In this document: positions 62,892 to 64,000 of the stretch, one piece after another
Position numbering within the stretch: the stretch's first letter is position 1
Layout of the letters: each line of letters opens with the position of its first letter
Assembly: GCA_002943765.1 (NCBI GenBank)
Contig: PQWQ01000001.1
Span: 1,364,001-1,428,000 of the forward strand
Reading direction: 5' to 3'
DNA length: 64,000 bases
Source of the DNA: Psoroptes ovis
Lineage: Eukaryota > Arthropoda > Arachnida > Sarcoptiformes > Psoroptidae
Made by a program: the position numbers and the translations under genes
The notes under the pieces: model-generated
Told to the model about the DNA's origin: nothing
What the model saw: only the letters and a program-made list of their open reading frames with translations
Databases searched by the model: none

Positions 62892-63104
62892 TTCTAATCA
62901 AACAATGTGAAAAATGATTTAATTGATTAACAAAATTGAAACAAAATAAAATCTGGAACCATTTAAAAAAAAGATCAGCGAGTATTTTCGAAATTTACTA
63001 TTCTGACGCCTCTATTTCGATCTGACAATCTTTATTGTAGAAATAGTCTTGTTTTGATTTTGTGAAAATCAAAATTGCATCAAATCAAATCTGAAGACGA
63101 TAAC
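62892..63104. promoter_or_regulatory. Compact bidirectional promoter, unknown gene / DNAJC17
   Basis: 213 nt between divergent start codons. It holds a locally GC-richer patch (GACGCCTCTATTTCGATCTG near 63004). No TATA box. Confidence 0.45.
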
Positions 63105-64000
63105 ATGGAATCATTTGATTTGAAAAAAGTAAATCTCTATGAATTATTCGATTTAGATAATTTTCATAATAATGAAGGTGAAATACGTAAAGCATATCGT
63201 AAGAAAGCTCTCAAATATCATCCAGATAAAAATCAAGATAATCCAAATGCAAAACAAATATTTCAACAATTGTCCAAAGCATTGGAGATATTGACCGATT
63301 TGAAAGCAAAAGAATCATATGATAAAATATTAAAAAGTAAAATTGAACAACAACTACGAGTGAAAAAATATGATGTAAAACGTAAAAAATTCAAAGAAGA
63401 TTTAGAACAAAAAGAAAAATTATCCGAACAAATTTCGATTGTTGAAGAAGAAGAACGATTAAAACGTGAAATTGAGCGTATACGTAAAGAAGGGTAAGAA
63501 GATTAAATTATTCAAATGATTTATCACATATCATTAATATTCTTTTCTTCTTTGTTAGATCTAAACAACTGGAGAGGGAAAATGAATTATTAAAGAAAAA
63601 ACTCGCAGAAAGCTTGAACGAAATTCACAAATCATCAACAATAACAAATAATAATGTCGTAAAAATTAAATTAAAACGTTCCAAAACAGATAAAAAGCAA
63701 TCATTGACAGAAGAATTAATACGCAAAAACTTTTCAGTGTTTGGTAAAATATTATCATTAGTCATGCTGAAAAAATCTGCATTGATTGAATATCAGGATT
63801 ATGAATCATTGAAACGAATTGCAGTTGATTGTCCTAAAGGATTCGAATTTGAAATATTAAATAAGGATAAAGAAAGTGATAAGGTGAAACCAAATATTGT
63901 AGAAACAAATGTCAAAGATTTTAAATCAAATGATACGAATGAAATTGCGATGCCAACTACAAATGAATTTAATTATAATGATTATGAAGATTATATAATG
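63105..64000 (+). CDS. DNAJC17: DnaJ homolog subfamily C member 17, 3' end off window
   Basis: Exons 63105-63493 and 63559 to beyond 64000, joined within a Gly codon, give 277 residues so far (about 304 in human, so probably nearly complete). DNAJC17 is a nuclear J-protein associated with splicing (yeast Cwf23 relative). The J domain is at the N-terminus: VNLYELFDLDNFHN, EIRKAYRKKALKYHPDKNQD with HPD at 39-41, and QLSKALEILTDLKAKESYDK. A long charged helix (about 75-170) follows, then an RRM-like region (TEELIRKNFSVFGKILSLVM ... KKSALIEYQDYESLKRIAVD). The last codons, NDYEDYIM, correspond to the family's C-terminal DYESLVM block. The ATG at 63105 is the first before the conserved start. Confidence 0.94.

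Noticed and set aside
1..64000. tRNA, rRNA or other structured RNA genes
   Set aside because: I looked for B-box-like GGTTCGAATC and cloverleaf-like GC-rich stems and saw none convincing; a covariance-model scan would be needed to exclude them.

Overview
This is a eukaryotic nuclear window, very AT-rich, with GT-AG introns, Asn/Gln/Ser runs inside conserved proteins and many (ATT)n, (AAT)n and (GAATGA)n simple repeats. Short introns (about 50-80 nt) in compact housekeeping genes, and proteins that look animal and arthropod in type (MRCK/Gek kinase, ZDHHC5/8, YPEL5, LMBRD2), suggest a small-genome arthropod. My best guess is an acariform, perhaps astigmatid (dust-mite-like), mite. That placement is inference from style and composition, not from a search.

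Layout. (1) 1-20782: a SCYL2-type pseudokinase gene on the minus strand, eight coding exons spread over kilobase-scale introns, continuing off the left edge. (2) 20783-29939: about 9 kb with no gene I can recognise; it should hold the missing last exon(s) of the next gene. (3) 29940-35396: a BIG-type (ARFGEF1/2) Arf guanine-nucleotide exchange factor on the minus strand, with one 4.9-kb exon. (4) 35900-42000: a transposon island. It holds a broken, formerly spliced zinc-finger transposase-like gene with its own TATA/initiator, a Merlin/ISXO2-like transposase fragment, a nearly complete but dead piggyBac element with TTAA and terminal repeats, and a young-looking 1.2-kb fold-back element with a 87-bp tandem array grown in one arm only. 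(5) 42181-64000: a dense gene block: Elongin C (+), ribosomal protein eS7 (-), ZDHHC5/8 palmitoyltransferase (+), LMBRD2 (-), SMC5 (+), MRCK/Gek kinase (+), IFT52 (+), YPEL5 (-), an unrecognised disordered protein (-) and DNAJC17 (+, cut by the right edge).

The genes belong to different processes: clathrin/Golgi traffic (SCYL2, BIG), ubiquitin ligase assembly (Elongin C), translation (eS7), palmitoylation, genome stability (SMC5), actomyosin control (MRCK), cilium building (IFT52) and splicing (DNAJC17). I see no operon-like logic. Neighbours are arranged as tight divergent or convergent pairs that probably share promoters or terminator regions.

The least explained structures are a dispersed family of about 73-bp inverted-repeat elements (six copies seen, five inside SCYL2 introns), the fold-back element, and a 34-bp perfect palindrome at 24315. 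Exon limits below were set by hand from splice signals; in every complete gene the coding lengths sum to a multiple of three.
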